The notes below the pieces were generated by a model that saw nothing but the letters and a program-made list of their open reading frames with translations, was not told the origin of the DNA and made no database searches. A stretch of 64,000 bases of DNA from Isosphaeraceae bacterium (lineage in GTDB: Bacteria; Planctomycetota; Planctomycetia; Isosphaerales; Isosphaeraceae), in NCBI GenBank assembly GCA_021324445.1, contig JAJPJC010000076.1, forward strand, positions 1 to 64,000, written 5' to 3'. Both the position numbers and the translations under genes were made by a program. Shown here one piece after another: positions 9,327 to 18,042 of this stretch (the first letter of the stretch is position 1; the number at the start of each line of letters is the position of its first letter).

Positions 9327-9537
9327 GAATGGCAACCCTCGGCTCGAGCGGAGAAAACGCGGTCTTCGCTCCCTGGCCCGCGCGCGACAAGAGCCTGATG
9401 GCTCTGCATCTTAACCGATGGAAAAGGCATGGTGCCAGGTCTGACCTGCGCTGTTAGATTGGGTTCCTGAACTCGCCGCGTCGCGTTGTGCCGGCGGGAG
9501 GGATCGTAACATCGTGAAGACATCATGAGGACAACCG

Positions 9538-10788
9538 ATGCGGGCCGAGATCATCGCGATCGGCAGCGAGCTCGTCAGCGGGCAGGGGCTGGATACCAAC
9601 AGCCCCTGGCTGAGCCAGCAACTCGGGGCGCTGGGGATCCCGGTCGCCTTCCATACGACCTTGGGGGACGACCTGGAGGACCACCGGAGCGCATTCCGGG
9701 CCGCGATCGACCGCGCCGACCTGGTGATCATGACCGGCGGGTTGGGTCCGACGCAGGACGACCTGACGCGCGAGGCGCTGGCCGAGGTCGCCGGCGTGCC
9801 CCTGGTCGAGGACCTGGCCTCGCTTGAGGCGATCGCGGCGATGTTCGCCCGCCGCCACCGGGTCATGACCGAGCGGAACCGCGTGCAGGCCCTGTTCCCC
9901 CGGGGTGCGGAGCCGTTGCCCAACCCGATCGGGACGGCGCCGGGGATCTGGATGCGGCTGGGCCGGGCGACGATCGCGTGTCTGCCCGGCGTCCCGTCCG
10001 AGATGAAGCGGATGTTCCAGGAGCAGGTCCTCCCGCGACTCCGGGAACTCGGCGCGGCCGGGCGGGTCATCGTCCACCGGAAGATCAACCTCTTCGGCAA
10101 GGGAGAATCGGAGATCGAGGCCCAGGCCATGGACCTCACGGTCCGGGGGCGCGTCCCCGAGGTCGGCATCACGGCGCACGACGCAACCATCAGCTTCCGG
10201 ATCACGGCCGAGGCCGCGACCGCCGACGAGGCTCGGCGGCTGATCGAACCCACCGCCGAGCTGATCTACGAGCGCTTCGGCAGCCTCGTGGTGGGCGAGG
10301 ATTCCGACGACGTGGCCGAGGCCCTGGTCGCCCAGCTCACCCGGACCGGTTCGACCCTGGCCACGGCCGAGTCGTGCACCGGCGGGCTGATCGCCCAGTT
10401 GATCACGGCGATCGCGGGGGTCAGCTCCGCGTACCTCGGCGGGGCCGTGACGTATTCCAACGCGTCCAAGACGGCGCTCCTGGGCGTGCCGGCCGAACTG
10501 ATCGCGGCGTGCGGCGCGGTCAGTCCCGAGGTAGCCGCGGCCATGGCTGAGGGGGCGCGCACCCGGCTCGGCGCGAGTCTCGGCATCAGCACCACCGGCG
10601 TCGCTGGCCCGACAGGCGGTACACCCGAGAAGCCCGTGGGACTGGTCTACCTCGGCCTGTCCACTGCCGACGGCACCCAGACCCGCCGGCTCGACATGGG
10701 CCCGGAACGGCCGCGCGACTTCATCCAGCTCCTGGCCTCCAAGGCTGCGCTCAACTGGGCGCGATTGGCCCTGCTTGGCGAGCGGTGA
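9538..10788 (+). CDS. cinA: CinA family nicotinamide-nucleotide amidase
   Basis: 416 residues with the full CinA architecture: an N-terminal MoaB/Mog-like domain (MRAEIIAIGSELVSGQ; GGLGPTQDDLTREAL near residue 62), a KH-like middle, and a C-terminal PncC amidase domain (AESCTGGLIAQLITAIAG; AGPTGGTPEKPVGLVY). The N-terminal part hydrolyses ADP-ribose or NAD-related nucleotides and the C-terminal part deamidates nicotinamide mononucleotide, recycling pyridine nucleotides. Length is normal for the family and all signature motifs are present. It stands alone, divergent from the HNH gene. Confidence 0.95.
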   Translation: MRAEIIAIGSELVSGQGLDTNSPWLSQQLGALGIPVAFHTTLGDDLEDHRSAFRAAIDRADLVIMTGGLGPTQDDLTREALAEVAGVPLVEDLASLEAIAAMFARRHRVMTERNRVQALFPRGAEPLPNPIGTAPGIWMRLGRATIACLPGVPSEMKRMFQEQVLPRLRELGAAGRVIVHRKINLFGKGESEIEAQAMDLTVRGRVPEVGITAHDATISFRITAEAATADEARRLIEPTAELIYERFGSLVVGEDSDDVAEALVAQLTRTGSTLATAESCTGGLIAQLITAIAGVSSAYLGGAVTYSNASKTALLGVPAELIAACGAVSPEVAAAMAEGARTRLGASLGISTTGVAGPTGGTPEKPVGLVYLGLSTADGTQTRRLDMGPERPRDFIQLLASKAALNWARLALLGER

Positions 10789-10881
10789 GGCCGAAGGCCA
10801 GGCCCGCAACGGCATTCGCGATTGGTCCAGTCCCCGACCGACATCCTCGAGCTGTGCCTGTCCTCGAGCAACCACCGACTT

Positions 10882-11331
10882 TCATACAGTCGCGGGATCG
10901 ACCACCACAATTCCCGGGCCAGAGGCCGCGAGCCGCATGAAATGGGCCAGGTTGAAAGTGAACAAGTGACTCACTCCGTGGATCTGACAAACGACCACCA
11001 ATCGGGCGTCATACACCTGCTTGCCGATGACGCCCAAAGTTCCCACCAGAGCCTTCCACGCTGGGTAGATGTCCGGAGTCTCCGCGAGTAGGGGAAATGC
11101 TGCCTCGAAAGCCGAGGCTTTCGCCTCCGCCTCCGCGGCGGTCAACCCCAATCCATTCAAGGCTTTAGGTCGAGTGGCCACATTGCGAAATTCGATCAGG
11201 TTCTGCGGGGTGATCTGCAAGACCTCGCCGCGCCGGTGCAATTCCGCCACGGCGCGGAGAGCGACGGGATGGGATACGTCCGCCACGTTCGCCAGCCGAC
11301 CGAGGATGCTGGTATCGATCAAGTAGGACAC
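10882..11331 (-). CDS. PIN-domain toxin, VapC type
   Basis: 149 residues with a PIN ribonuclease fold: the first acidic residue in YLIDTSILGR, a second acidic patch in the middle, and KQVYDARLVVVCQ with the late Asp, ending in FTFNLAHFMR. PIN toxins cleave RNA using Mg2+. The gene starts with GTG, and that start shares one base with the TAG stop of the antitoxin, indicating translational coupling. It is longer than minimal VapC proteins but within the family range. Confidence 0.85.
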   Translation of the reverse strand: MSYLIDTSILGRLANVADVSHPVALRAVAELHRRGEVLQITPQNLIEFRNVATRPKALNGLGLTAAEAEAKASAFEAAFPLLAETPDIYPAWKALVGTLGVIGKQVYDARLVVVCQIHGVSHLFTFNLAHFMRLAASGPGIVVVDPATV

Positions 11332-11561
11332 TATTCGTAGAGCCCTTCACTGCTGAGCGCCTCGTGCGGCAGGGAGACGCCACAATCGGTCCCGGCCTGA
11401 AGGATCAACCGCTCCCAATCATCCCTCGGCTCGATCGCCCGAGACGGGGCGATCAACCGCTCCCGCAGGACCTTCAGGGCCAGTGCCTCCGGTGCAATTC
11501 CTTCCCGACTTGCCTGTTCCTTCAAAGCGGCTTCCAGTTCGGGCGTGAGCGGAATCACCAT
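11331..11561 (-). CDS. Antitoxin partner of the PIN toxin
   Basis: 76 residues, beginning MVIPLTPELEAALKEQA, a short beta-strand followed by a helix as in ribbon-helix-helix antitoxins. The C-terminal half (DDWERLILQAGTDCGVSLP) would wrap the toxin. It is directly upstream of the PIN gene with a one-base overlap, the standard antitoxin-first order. By analogy it neutralises the toxin and represses its own promoter. Identification rests mainly on position and size. Confidence 0.75.
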   Translation of the reverse strand: MVIPLTPELEAALKEQASREGIAPEALALKVLRERLIAPSRAIEPRDDWERLILQAGTDCGVSLPHEALSSEGLYE

Positions 11562-11684
11562 GAGAAACCTCCCGCGGCCTGACCGCCAAGCCTATGCTGA
11601 ATGGGACCGAAGCTCAAGGGGCGGCGCGCCTTCAAGGGGATCACAGGGTCGACGCGGAGTGACCGAGGCGTCGCCCCCGATGAA

Positions 11685-12530
11685 TTATCGGACCCCGTCC
11701 CGGGCCATCTGTTGATCGCGGACGTGCCACCCCCGCCAGATCTTCATCGCCTGGGGATGATGGCTACGCAGCCAGAGCGTGACCTCATCCAAGCGACGTT
11801 CCCGCTCCTCCTGGGGCGCCCGGAGCGCGGTGAGCAACCTCGCAGCGAGCTCGCCCTCGCGGCCCGGAGCCCCCGCCGCCCTCTCCAGCTCGGCGGCCAT
11901 CTCCGGGTCGGGGCCGGGCTGGTGGAGGACCGCCAGGGCGTAGGTCGCCCACAGGCCGATCATCGGATCGGTGTGCCGCCTCAGCTCGTCGAGGGCCGCG
12001 CGGGGGATGTCGTACCCGCGCGCGGCACCATACGACAACCGGCGCGCCAGCAGGAGCCGGAGCCAGTCGGGCCAGCCCGGACTCCGCGCCACGGCCATCG
12101 CGTAGGCCCGCGGGTCCCGCGCCACGGCCTCGGTCGAGACCGCCTCGGCGAGCAGATACCGGGCCAGCTCGGGCAAGTCCCGCCTCAGGCTCATCTCCAT
12201 CTTCTGCTCATCGGCCAGCCGGGGGTTCCGGCTCAGCCGGTCGGCCGCCTCGATCCGCTCCGCCTCCGAACGGCTCGAATTGTGCAGGGTGTAGACTTCC
12301 GCCCAGAGGTCGCGATTGGTCCAGACGCCGTGGACGAACCACCCGACCAGCACGATCAGGAGCAACAGCCCGGCGATCCCCAGAGAAAACAGCGCGCCGT
12401 ATTTCTCCCGCTGACCGCGGGGAGCCGGCGCGACGCTGCCACCGGGGTTCAGGATCGGCAGGTCCGGAAACCGCGGCCGACCATCGCCGCAAGAGCCCAA
12501 GCGTCCATCCTTCGCGTGCCAGAGGATCAA
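11685..12530 (-). CDS. Single-span membrane protein, function unknown
   Basis: Up to 281 residues. A Pro-rich N-terminus is followed by one strong transmembrane helix (FSLGIAGLLLLIVLVGWFV, about residues 48-66) and a helical, Arg/Glu-rich soluble domain with the feel of degenerate TPR or HEAT helices (WPDWLRLLLARRLSYGA, LDEVTLWLRSHHPQAMKIW). The frame contains no ATG before the membrane helix; initiation at the TTG at 12530 or an internal TTG is assumed, so the N-terminus is uncertain. An in-frame stop lies just upstream. No family recognised. Confidence 0.6.
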   Translation of the reverse strand: MILWHAKDGRLGSCGDGRPRFPDLPILNPGGSVAPAPRGQREKYGALFSLGIAGLLLLIVLVGWFVHGVWTNRDLWAEVYTLHNSSRSEAERIEAADRLSRNPRLADEQKMEMSLRRDLPELARYLLAEAVSTEAVARDPRAYAMAVARSPGWPDWLRLLLARRLSYGAARGYDIPRAALDELRRHTDPMIGLWATYALAVLHQPGPDPEMAAELERAAGAPGREGELAARLLTALRAPQEERERRLDEVTLWLRSHHPQAMKIWRGWHVRDQQMARDGVR

Positions 12531-12601
12531 GATTCGGCCGAGGCCATCCGTCTTTCGATCTTAACGCGGCCTGCGGCCGCACCCCAAGAGGAAGGGCCGC
12601 C

Positions 12602-12652
12602 GGATTCCCGATTCCCGACTCATCCCCATCGGAAATCTGGACTCTGGAATAC
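12602..12652. repeat. Decayed heptamer array
   Basis: Seven-base units GATTCCC, GATTCCC, GACTCAT run into a complementary half with TGGACTC and TGGAATA. The units resemble those at 41262-41351. The arms are imperfect. It lies in the gap 12531-12832, which otherwise shows nothing recognisable. Confidence 0.4.
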
Positions 12653-12832
12653 CCCAGGATGCACGCACGGCGTGGAGATCCTACGGAGGGGTGTTCGAGA
12701 TGGGGGATGGACATCGGGCGCGTCCGGGCGAAGAATCATTTAAACAAACTCAAGGTCCCACCGACTGCCCCGGGCCGGCGAGCACACGCCCGCGAAACGG
12801 ACGGCCGACCAGCCTTGTGTGGAGACTCGGCC

Positions 12833-13147
12833 ATGATCCCAGGCGACTCAACCACTGACATCGATCCAGCATGGGTCGACGTGTTCATGAAATCCTTGCC
12901 CGCGATGTATCGGACGGGCGTCCTGACCGGGAACGAGGAATTCGTCTATGCCTCGACGTTCTTCTCCGTCGGCGAAGAGCTCAAGCGGGGAGCGCCCGTG
13001 GCCGCCATCCGGCGACAGACGAGTCAGATCCTGCGTTCGGTCGATGAAACGGATCGGTCGGCCTACGAAAAGGAACACTTTGCCGCGCTGTTCGCCCGAG
13101 CCGTCGACGACGCGATCGAGGGCCGACCCCCCTGCATCCTGCACTGA
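12833..13147 (+). CDS. Small conserved-looking hypothetical protein
   Basis: 104 residues, acidic and mostly helical (DIDPAWVDVFMKSLPAMYRT; VGEELKRGAPVAAIRRQTSQ; YEKEHFAALFARAVDDAIEG). No signal peptide, membrane segment or known motif. The ATG at 12833 follows a GGAG ribosome-binding site; the same frame is open further upstream, but that part is low-quality sequence. Codon-position bias and composition look like a real gene. Function unknown. Confidence 0.6.
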   Translation: MIPGDSTTDIDPAWVDVFMKSLPAMYRTGVLTGNEEFVYASTFFSVGEELKRGAPVAAIRRQTSQILRSVDETDRSAYEKEHFAALFARAVDDAIEGRPPCILH

Positions 13148-13202
13148 TCGAGCCGATTCGGATTTGGAATGGGTCAGCGGGCATCGAGGTCTCGCTCCGA
13201 GG

Positions 13203-14105
13203 ATGCCGGCAGAGGTGGGGCAGCCGCCCCCCGGGAGTCTTCGTGTGTCACCAGACGAGCGCCTGTTCCACCCGGTACGACCTCACCTGGCCGGGGTCGG
13301 CGCCCGACCCGGCGCATCACCGGCGATCGACCGCATCGGTCCCACCCGGCGACCGCGGCGGTGGCCGGTGATGCGGCAGAACTGGCGCCAACTCCTCTTC
13401 CTGCACTGGGCGGTCCCCGCCGAACACGTACGTCCGCTGGTACCACCGCAGCTCGACCTGGACCTCTTCGAGGACACCGCCTGGGTCAGCCTGGTCGCGT
13501 TTACGATCACGGGCCTGCGGCCGGTCGGGCTACCGCCCCTGCCGGGGCTGTCGAGCTTTCACGAGACGAACGTGCGGACCTACGTCCACCGGGGCGGGCG
13601 TGATCCCGGCGTCTGGTTCTTCAGTCTGGATGCTGCCAACCGGCTGGCCGTGCTCGGGGCCAGGCTCGCATTCCACCTCCCGTACTACCACGCGCGGATG
13701 TTGCTGGAGCGCCTGCCCACCTCGCGGCCCGGCGATCCGCAGTCGATCCTCTATGCCGGCGTGCGACGCCGGCCCACCCCCCAGCCTGCCTGGTACACGA
13801 TCCGAGCCACAGCCTCAGGCCCAGTCCGACCGGCAGAGCCGGGAACACTCGAACACTTCCTCGTCGAACGTTACCTCCTCCATGCTGTCGCCGGTCGTCG
13901 CCTCTATCGGGGCCAGGTTCACCATCATCCCTACCCTCTGCAATCCGCAGAAGTGCATTCCTTCGAGGAAAACCTCCTGACCGCCGCCGGCATCGCCCGA
14001 CCCGATTCAGCGCCCATCGCCCATTTCGCCGGAGGGGTGGACGTGCTCGTGTATGGGCTGCAATCCGGAATCGGTCCGGCCGCGAACCTCACGTCCCCAG
14101 CATAA
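13203..14105 (+). CDS. DUF2071 (YqjF-like) family protein
   Basis: About 300 residues. The DUF2071 hallmark begins at RRWPVMRQNWRQLLFLHWAV, followed by PLVPPQLDLDLFEDTAWVSL and, later, WFFSLDAANRLAVLGARLAF and LPYYHARM; the end LQSAEVHSFEENLL also matches the family. The fold is related to acetoacetate decarboxylase, but no catalytic activity is established for YqjF-like proteins. The start is uncertain: ATG 13203 leaves a ~56-residue Pro/Arg-rich leader, while GTG 13368 or ATG 13371 would cut into the conserved block. It follows the small protein by 55 bases and may be cotranscribed. Confidence 0.8.
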   Translation: MPAEVGQPPPGSLRVSPDERLFHPVRPHLAGVGARPGASPAIDRIGPTRRPRRWPVMRQNWRQLLFLHWAVPAEHVRPLVPPQLDLDLFEDTAWVSLVAFTITGLRPVGLPPLPGLSSFHETNVRTYVHRGGRDPGVWFFSLDAANRLAVLGARLAFHLPYYHARMLLERLPTSRPGDPQSILYAGVRRRPTPQPAWYTIRATASGPVRPAEPGTLEHFLVERYLLHAVAGRRLYRGQVHHHPYPLQSAEVHSFEENLLTAAGIARPDSAPIAHFAGGVDVLVYGLQSGIGPAANLTSPA

Positions 14106-14746
14106 CCACGGGGCCGTGCGCCCGGACTTCTCCCGGCGCGATGGGACTACTCGCGGACAGGGAGCCCTCCCAGGTCTCCCTGCTGGGCCCTCCGGGTTGG
14201 CATCCCCTGAGACCACGGCCTCCCAAACAGTGCGGAGATCTCAACTCGGCTTCCCAATCCCGTGGGTCGCCGGTTCCCGCAACCGTCGACGGCCGCGTCG
14301 GGAGAGTCAAAGTCACAAGAGTTGCTAATGCGAGAATACGATTAGCCGTAATCCCTTTGGAGACCGGAGCCCCGCACTCCCGACCTCCCCCACTCCCCGC
14401 CACCAGTCCAGGACACCGCCTTCCGGTTTAGCTAAGCATCATTGCACGAGTTGCAGAAAGCCGCTTGGAAGGCGTCTCACTGGATTATCCCATTTTAATT
14501 ATCATTAATCCATTTTCTCTTATTTCCATGCAAGGCCAGTCATCGCGATGTTGTTTTTTTTCAACATCCCAAAAAAGGGTTGCAGTCCGGGGAAAGGTAT
14601 CCCACTCTTGTCGATTCGCATGGGTTCCACTGGGAGACCGCGGCGTTCCGTTCCCGGATTCGGGTCGAACAGTGGCGAGGATCGGAGCCTCACGGTGGGG
14701 CTGCGGCCCATGTATCTCTTGGGAGTCTGGACCTTTGAAGAACTCG
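14106..14746. other. 641-base gene-poor leader region
   Basis: No convincing gene. A segment at about 14480-14580 is markedly AT-rich for this genome (TTTTAATTATCATTAAT, then a run of eight Ts followed by CAACATCCC) and probably contains the promoter of the CAP-domain gene. Short frames here lack coding character. Confidence 0.4.
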
Positions 14747-15190
14747 ATGCCTCGTTCGTGGCGGACCCTGTTGGTCCGGTCCTGGCTTGGGTGCGTGGCC
14801 TTCGTGAGTGCCACCGTGACGGCCCCAGCCCAATCTTACTATTATTACCCATCTTCCCCCGCTTACACTTCGAGCGTGGGGGCGGGCTCGTATCGGGGGC
14901 CTGTTTACTACTACTGGCCGACCCAGTACCCCAGGCAACCTGTCTGGTATACTTATCCTAACTACTATTACCAGACAGCCTACAGCCCCGCCACCTACCA
15001 AGCTACTTATACGCCCCAGACCTACGCAACGGCGTATACTCCACAGACCGACCAGACCGCCTCTCAGCCTCAAGATGCGTCCCAGCCATCGCCGCGCGTG
15101 ACGCAGGCGTCCTATGAGGGGGCCGAGGCGCAACCAGCGGCGGCGGAGTCCACGGAGCCCGCGGCCGATCCGTATGGCTTCACGGCATGG
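14747..15190 (+). CDS. Secreted Tyr-rich CAP-domain protein, 5' exon
   Basis: First 148 codons of a gene interrupted by a group II intron. MPRSWRTLLVRSWLGCVAF starts a signal peptide ending near APAQS. A remarkable Tyr/Pro/Thr/Gln-rich segment follows (SYYYYPSSPAYTSS; YYYWPTQYP; YTYPNYYYQTAYSPATYQ; repeated TYTPQTYATAYTPQT), then a Glu/Ala/Pro linker to ADPYGFTAW. Without splicing the frame adds Val-Arg and stops at 15199. Joined to 17610-17888, it reads GFTAW-LNSTRAAYGLP, restoring the start of a CAP/SCP-like domain. The mature 240-residue protein would be extracellular. CAP domains include peptidases and ligand binders; the exact role is unknown. Confidence 0.8.
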
Positions 15191-15425
15191 GTGCGCTGAG
15201 ACAGTCAATCACGCAAACCTCCTGTAGGGAGGAAGCCTATCGGGTATCTGGGGCTTGGGCTGACCGACTTACCTGCGGCCGAAAGGCACGAGGGAACACA
15301 GCATGTCGGTAAAGTCGAGGGACACCCGAAGTCAACGAGGGTTCTGCTCGGCGAGGCCCGCACGGTATGGTTAAGGCTAGACTGCTTGAAGTCCAATCCC
15401 GGTCGAGTTTCGTGAAGCTCCGTCG

Positions 15426-15433
15426 CCATGTTG
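15426..15433 (+). other. Candidate EBS1 of the group II intron
   Basis: CCATGTTG can pair with the last eight exon bases CGGCATGG (15183-15190), giving six Watson-Crick and two G-U pairs. This is the position expected for the exon-recognition loop within domain I. Found by eye; other candidates were not excluded. Confidence 0.4.
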
Positions 15434-15699
15434 ACTATCGACGACGCCATCCTGATTCGAGGACCAGCCAAGCATCCTCGGAGCACCCGCGGGGTGGGGC
15501 ACAGGGCGATCAGCCCCGGCGTAGGGATGAGTGGACAACCTAACCCGTGCTAGCACATGCGTGACTGATGAAGCTCAGGATTGCCTACGGGGCGAGAGCC
15601 TACGGCAACGGAGTCCCAATAGTAGTCCGAGGACGGGAAAACCGTCCCCATGGCGAAGTGGGACAGGTGGGTGATGGAGAGTGACGTGAGGTACTCGAC

Positions 15700-17457
15700 A
15701 TGAGAAACGCCGAAACGACACTGGCCATCGTCGAAGACCGTGGAAAACGAGGACTGCCACTGGAGGATGTCTATCGACGACTCTACAACGAGGATTTGTT
15801 CCTGCGGGCCTATGGCAGACTCGAATCGAACAGCCGAGCCAGGACCAAAGGAGCGAACGGACAAACCGTGGACGGCATGTCCTGGAAGACAATCAGGGGG
15901 ATCATCGAACTGCTCAGACAAGAGCGGTATCGATGGACACCGGTCCGCCGAGTGCTGATCCCGAAGGGGAACGGTACGATGCGTCCCTTGGCAGTGCCAG
16001 CATGGTCAGACAAACTGCTGCAAGAAGTCATGCGCTCCATTCTGGAAGCATACTACGAGCCCCAGTTCAGCGACCAATCCCACGGATTTCGTCCAGGCAG
16101 AGGATGCGGTACGGCTCTCCAGCACATCTGCTGTGCTTGGACCGGAACCAAGTGGTTTATCGAGGGTGATCTCAACGGGTGCCTTGACAAGATCGACCAC
16201 ACGGTCCTGATGTCAATCCTCCGAGAGAAAATCCACGACAACCGCTTCCTCCGACTCGTGGAAGGTCTACTCAAGGCAGGATACCTGGAGGATTGGAACC
16301 GATGGCCAACCCACAGCGGAACCCCGCACGGTGGGATCATCAATCCACTCCTGGCGAACATCTACCTTGACAGACTGGACAAGTTCGTCGAGCAGACTCT
16401 CATCCCGGAGTTCACCAGAGGAGAGTTCAGGAAGTCGGCAGCCGGGGTCAATTCGATCAAGAGCAAGATCGCCCGAGCCAGGAAGAAGGATGATCGTGAC
16501 GCACTGAGAATCCTTCTGAAGAAGCGACGGAACATGACCTCGCTGGATCAGATGGACCCAGATTACCGCAGACTTCGGTTCATCCGGTATGCGGACGACT
16601 TCTTACTCGGCTTTGTGGGACCCAAGGTTGAGGCCGAGAGGATCAAGGAGCGAATCCGGACATTTCTGCGAGGAACGCTCGCGTTGGAGCTGTCCGGAGA
16701 GAAGACCTTGATCAGCAACGCCGGGGCCGAAATGGCTCGGTTTCTCGGTTACGACATTCGGACACGAAACAACAACATCAAGCTCCGAGTGCCGATCCAG
16801 AAGATTCGCGAGAAGATCGCCAAGTACATGAAGGATGGCAAGCCGATGCATAGACCCGAAATGGTCGATGACACCGACTACACCATCGTATCCAGGTACG
16901 GACGCGAACTCCGAGGCTTGGTAAGCTACTACGCCTACGCTGAGAACCGATACTGGCTCAAACGCCTGGAGTGGGTCATGGAAACGTCCCTGCTCAGGAC
17001 CCTGGCGATGAAGCACAGATCGACGATCAGCAAGATGTCCAAGAAGCACAAGACGATCGTCCACGAGAATGGACGATGGTATCGATGCTTCGAGGCTACT
17101 CTGGAACGAGAGGGAACAGGCCCTCTCATCGCCAGATTCGGAGGCTTCTCTTACTCGCCGCAGCCCTCGCTGATGGTCTCCGATGGGATCGCAGACGTCG
17201 ACAGGAAGTTCACGGTCGGGCGCGAGATTGTCGAAAGCCTGATGGCCCATGCCTGCGAACTCTGCGGTTCCACGGAGCGCTTTGAAATCCACCATGTTCG
17301 CAAACTCGCAGACCTCAAGGTGAAAGGCCGGAAGGAGCCGCCGAGGTGGAAACTCATCATGGCGGCTCCCAGACGCAAGACCTTGGTTCTCTGCGGGGAC
17401 TGCCACGACGCGGTTCACGCCGGGAAACCGACACGAGCGCGGAGGGCAGCGACATGA
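15700..17457 (+). CDS. ltrA: Group II intron reverse transcriptase/maturase with HNH domain
   Basis: 585 residues encoded in intron domain IV. RT motifs in order: VDGMSWKTI, RRVLIPKGNGTMRPLAVP, QSHGFRPGRGC, FIEGDLNGCLDKIDH with the first catalytic Asp, THSGTPHGGIINPLLANIYL, and the catalytic FIRYADDFLLG (YADD intact). The thumb/X maturase domain follows (about 370-480). The C-terminus is an HNH endonuclease: HACELCG, FEIHHVRKLADL, LVLCGDCHDAVHAG. It promotes intron splicing, cuts the target DNA and copies the intron RNA. All catalytic residues that I can check are present, so the element may be active. Codon use is less GC-extreme than that of neighbouring genes, consistent with transfer. Confidence 0.95.
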   Translation: MRNAETTLAIVEDRGKRGLPLEDVYRRLYNEDLFLRAYGRLESNSRARTKGANGQTVDGMSWKTIRGIIELLRQERYRWTPVRRVLIPKGNGTMRPLAVPAWSDKLLQEVMRSILEAYYEPQFSDQSHGFRPGRGCGTALQHICCAWTGTKWFIEGDLNGCLDKIDHTVLMSILREKIHDNRFLRLVEGLLKAGYLEDWNRWPTHSGTPHGGIINPLLANIYLDRLDKFVEQTLIPEFTRGEFRKSAAGVNSIKSKIARARKKDDRDALRILLKKRRNMTSLDQMDPDYRRLRFIRYADDFLLGFVGPKVEAERIKERIRTFLRGTLALELSGEKTLISNAGAEMARFLGYDIRTRNNNIKLRVPIQKIREKIAKYMKDGKPMHRPEMVDDTDYTIVSRYGRELRGLVSYYAYAENRYWLKRLEWVMETSLLRTLAMKHRSTISKMSKKHKTIVHENGRWYRCFEATLEREGTGPLIARFGGFSYSPQPSLMVSDGIADVDRKFTVGREIVESLMAHACELCGSTERFEIHHVRKLADLKVKGRKEPPRWKLIMAAPRRKTLVLCGDCHDAVHAGKPTRARRAAT

Positions 17458-17480
17458 ACGGTCATCGAGAAACCACTGGA

Positions 17481-17514
17481 GAGCCGGATGCTGGGAAACC
17501 TGCAAGTCCGGTTC
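17481..17514 (+). ncRNA. Group II intron domain V
   Basis: A 34-base hairpin starting GAGCCGGATG and ending AAGTCCGGTTC, with a GAAA-type loop in CTGGGAAACCTG. This matches the conserved catalytic domain V of bacterial group II introns, including the AGC triad near its 5' side. It lies 24 bases after the maturase stop, as expected. Confidence 0.85.
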
Positions 17515-17609
17515 GGAGGGGGGCGGACGGAACAGGAACCGCAACTGGTCGCTCACCAGAGCCGAGAAAGCCCAGGACCAGCCGGAACCTCGCCAGTCGC
17601 CCACCCTAC

Positions 17610-17888
17610 TTGAACTCGACCCGCGCTGCTTATGGCTTGCCGGCGGTCGGATACGACCCGAACCTGGCAAGCTGGGCGGCGATGAACAACGACCACCAAG
17701 CGTCGTACGGGATCGGTCACTTCGTGCTCGGTCCGGCGCGCCGGCAGAACTCGGCCATGGGCGGGTTCCCCGGCATCGAGTCCATGTGGATGGCGTCCCC
17801 GGCCCACTCGGCCGCCCTGCTGGATCCGACGATCCGATGGATCGGCATCGCCAGCTTGGGCGCCTACTGGACCTTCAACGCCAACTAA
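17610..17888 (+). CDS. CAP-domain protein, 3' exon
   Basis: 92 codons plus stop completing the CAP/SCP-like domain: LNSTRAAYGLPAVGYDPNL, WAAMNNDHQASYGIGHFV, ARRQNSAMG, MWMASPAHSAALLDP and IGIASLGAYWTFNAN. It has no start codon of its own at this point; its frame is open through the end of the intron but without coding character. The gene therefore depends on splicing of the 15191-17609 intron to make a full protein. The typical CAP His and Glu residues are not obvious, so enzymatic function is unlikely to be predictable. Confidence 0.85.
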   Translation: MNSTRAAYGLPAVGYDPNLASWAAMNNDHQASYGIGHFVLGPARRQNSAMGGFPGIESMWMASPAHSAALLDPTIRWIGIASLGAYWTFNAN

Positions 17889-17967
17889 AGATTCTCGGCA
17901 GGAGCGAGGATGCGGGGGATGCAACCCCGCGCCGCTCCACGCCACGCGGAGGGCGTGGCGCGCAAGG

Positions 17968-18012
17968 GTCGAGTGGGTGGAGCAGGGCTCAGCCCCGCGC
18001 TACCCACTCGAC
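17968..18012. terminator. Intergenic hairpin between convergent genes
   Basis: Perfect 11-bp arms GTCGAGTGGGT and ACCCACTCGAC enclose a second palindrome (GCAGGGCTCAGCCCCGC). It lies between the convergent CAP-domain and lipoprotein genes, where it could serve as a bidirectional terminator. No T-tract; a dispersed repeat is the alternative. Confidence 0.45.
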
Positions 18013-18042
18013 AATCCACACACAGGAGGTGCCGGCCACCAA

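Larger units (their letters stand above)
15191..17609 (+). mobile_element. Group II intron, complete
   Basis: A 2419-bp retroelement. The 5' end is GTGCG, the group II consensus. The first ~500 bases form a structured RNA with no reading frame, then comes the maturase/reverse transcriptase (15700-17457), then domain V (17481-17514), and the 3' end CCCTAC at 17609. The boundaries are fixed by the host frame: exon 1 ends with TGG at 15190 and exon 2 starts TTG at 17610, joined in phase. The encoded protein resembles chloroplast-like (CL) class intron proteins. It looks intact and potentially mobile. Confidence 0.9.

Noticed and set aside
14089-14403. Leftward frame with a signal-like stretch (LALATLVTLTLP)
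   Set aside because: It overlaps no ribosome-binding site, the rest is noise, and the region is the leader of the CAP gene.
17346-17609. Open frame continuous with CAP exon 2, which might mean an independent gene
   Set aside because: This part overlaps the maturase C-terminus, domain V and the intron end; the protein only becomes CAP-like from 17610.
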